The position numbers and the translations under genes are program-made. From contig BLZA01000059.1 in assembly GCA_013423385.1 (NCBI GenBank), positions 1 to 50,059 of the forward strand: DNA of 50,059 bases. Reading direction: 5' to 3'. Under the pieces are notes generated by a model. It searched no databases, was not told the DNA's origin, and saw only the letters and a list, made by a program, of their open reading frames with translations. This DNA is from Naganishia liquefaciens. Lineage: Eukaryota > Basidiomycota > Tremellomycetes > Filobasidiales > Filobasidiaceae. Positions 49,751 through 50,059 of the stretch are shown here, piece by piece (the stretch's first letter is position 1; each line of letters begins with the position of its first letter).

Positions 49751-49897
49751 TTAGAGTTTTGTGATGTATACTCGAGTAACAAATAGTTGCACGAAGTATG
49801 GTAGAATGTAAACAGACATTACATAAGTAATTGTGAATAGTGCTGCAATTGTGAACACAAATTGGTTTACAAAGTAAAATGGTAGTAGTTGAGGCAT
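49751..49897 (-). CDS. atp8: ATP synthase subunit 8
   Basis: 48 aa, [17 protein letters not shown] at the N-terminus (the family's MPQL start), one membrane helix, basic C-terminus (TRVYITKL). Located 180 nt upstream of atp6 on the same strand, the usual fungal order. Confidence 0.95.
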   Translation of the reverse strand: MPQLLPFYFVNQFVFTIAALFTITYVMSVYILPYFVQLFVTRVYITKL

Positions 49898-49942
49898 TTC
49901 TTGTTATTAGTTATAGATTGCTTATTCTCTCTGCGTTATACT

Positions 49943-49976
49943 TACCCCCTCACCCCCCGTGGGGAGGAAGGGGAGA
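49943..49976. repeat. C/G-rich hairpin upstream of atp8 (family B)
   Basis: ACCCCCTCACCCCCC against GGGGAGGAAGGGGA. Confidence 0.72.
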
Positions 49977-50059
49977 GAAAAGTGTAAGCTGTTTCGGCAC
50001 TGCTCTTTAGCATAAAATGAAACAATATAATGTATTCTTTTACCGAGAAAGTTGTCGAG

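Overview
The window is a fungal mitochondrial genome, probably complete or nearly so. It carries atp6, atp8, atp9, cob, cox1-3, nad1-6, nad4L, a free-standing rps3, both rRNAs and 23 tRNA genes that cover all 20 amino acids. Trp is written TGG in the frames read, the single trnW has anticodon CCA, and genes end in TAA or TAG, so the standard code appears to be used. The code, the free-standing rps3, the CGN-only arginine usage and the many dispersed GC-rich hairpins point away from Dikarya, which mostly read UGA as Trp, and towards an early-diverging fungus (Mucoromycota or Glomeromycotina-like, or a chytrid relative). I cannot name the species.

Layout. 48-9836 (minus): cox1 in ten exons with nine group I introns. 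10387-11838: nad4. About 12545-16575: rnl with five group I introns. 16847-18478: trnP, trnN, nad6, trnW, trnG. About 18630-19975: rns, then trnD. 20314-26663: nad4L-nad5 (two introns), trnL(uaa), nad2-nad3. 26861-27310: atp9 (one intron), followed by a GIY-YIG remnant and a decayed second atp9 3' end. 29408-29729: trnL(uag), trnR, trnV. 29873-36676: cox2 (three introns) and nad1 (two introns). 38062-38431: trnA, F, Y, S. 38788-42363: cox3 (one intron), trnC, trnI, cob (two introns). 42518-45204: trnH, trnM, rps3, then trnM, E, T, Q, K, S. 45205-48808: a repeat-rich, gene-poor region holding a second atp6 3' end, GIY-YIG debris and a decayed tRNA. 48809-49897 (minus): atp8-atp6.

The proteins are the mitochondrial core of respiratory complexes I, III and IV and ATP synthase, plus one ribosomal protein. 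I placed 25 group I introns by protein phase, by the rule that the 5' exon ends in U and the intron ends in G, and in several cases by P1 pairing. Only two intron endonuclease genes are open (cox1 introns 5 and 6); at least a dozen others are broken. Two patterns stand out. First, a C-rich motif, TTAATCCCCTTTT, follows the last gene of nearly every transcription unit and is missing inside co-transcribed pairs. Second, atp6 and atp9 each have a displaced older 3' end downstream, separated from the gene by GIY-YIG endonuclease sequence and followed by a decayed copy of that motif. This fits mobile elements that replaced the gene's C-terminus.
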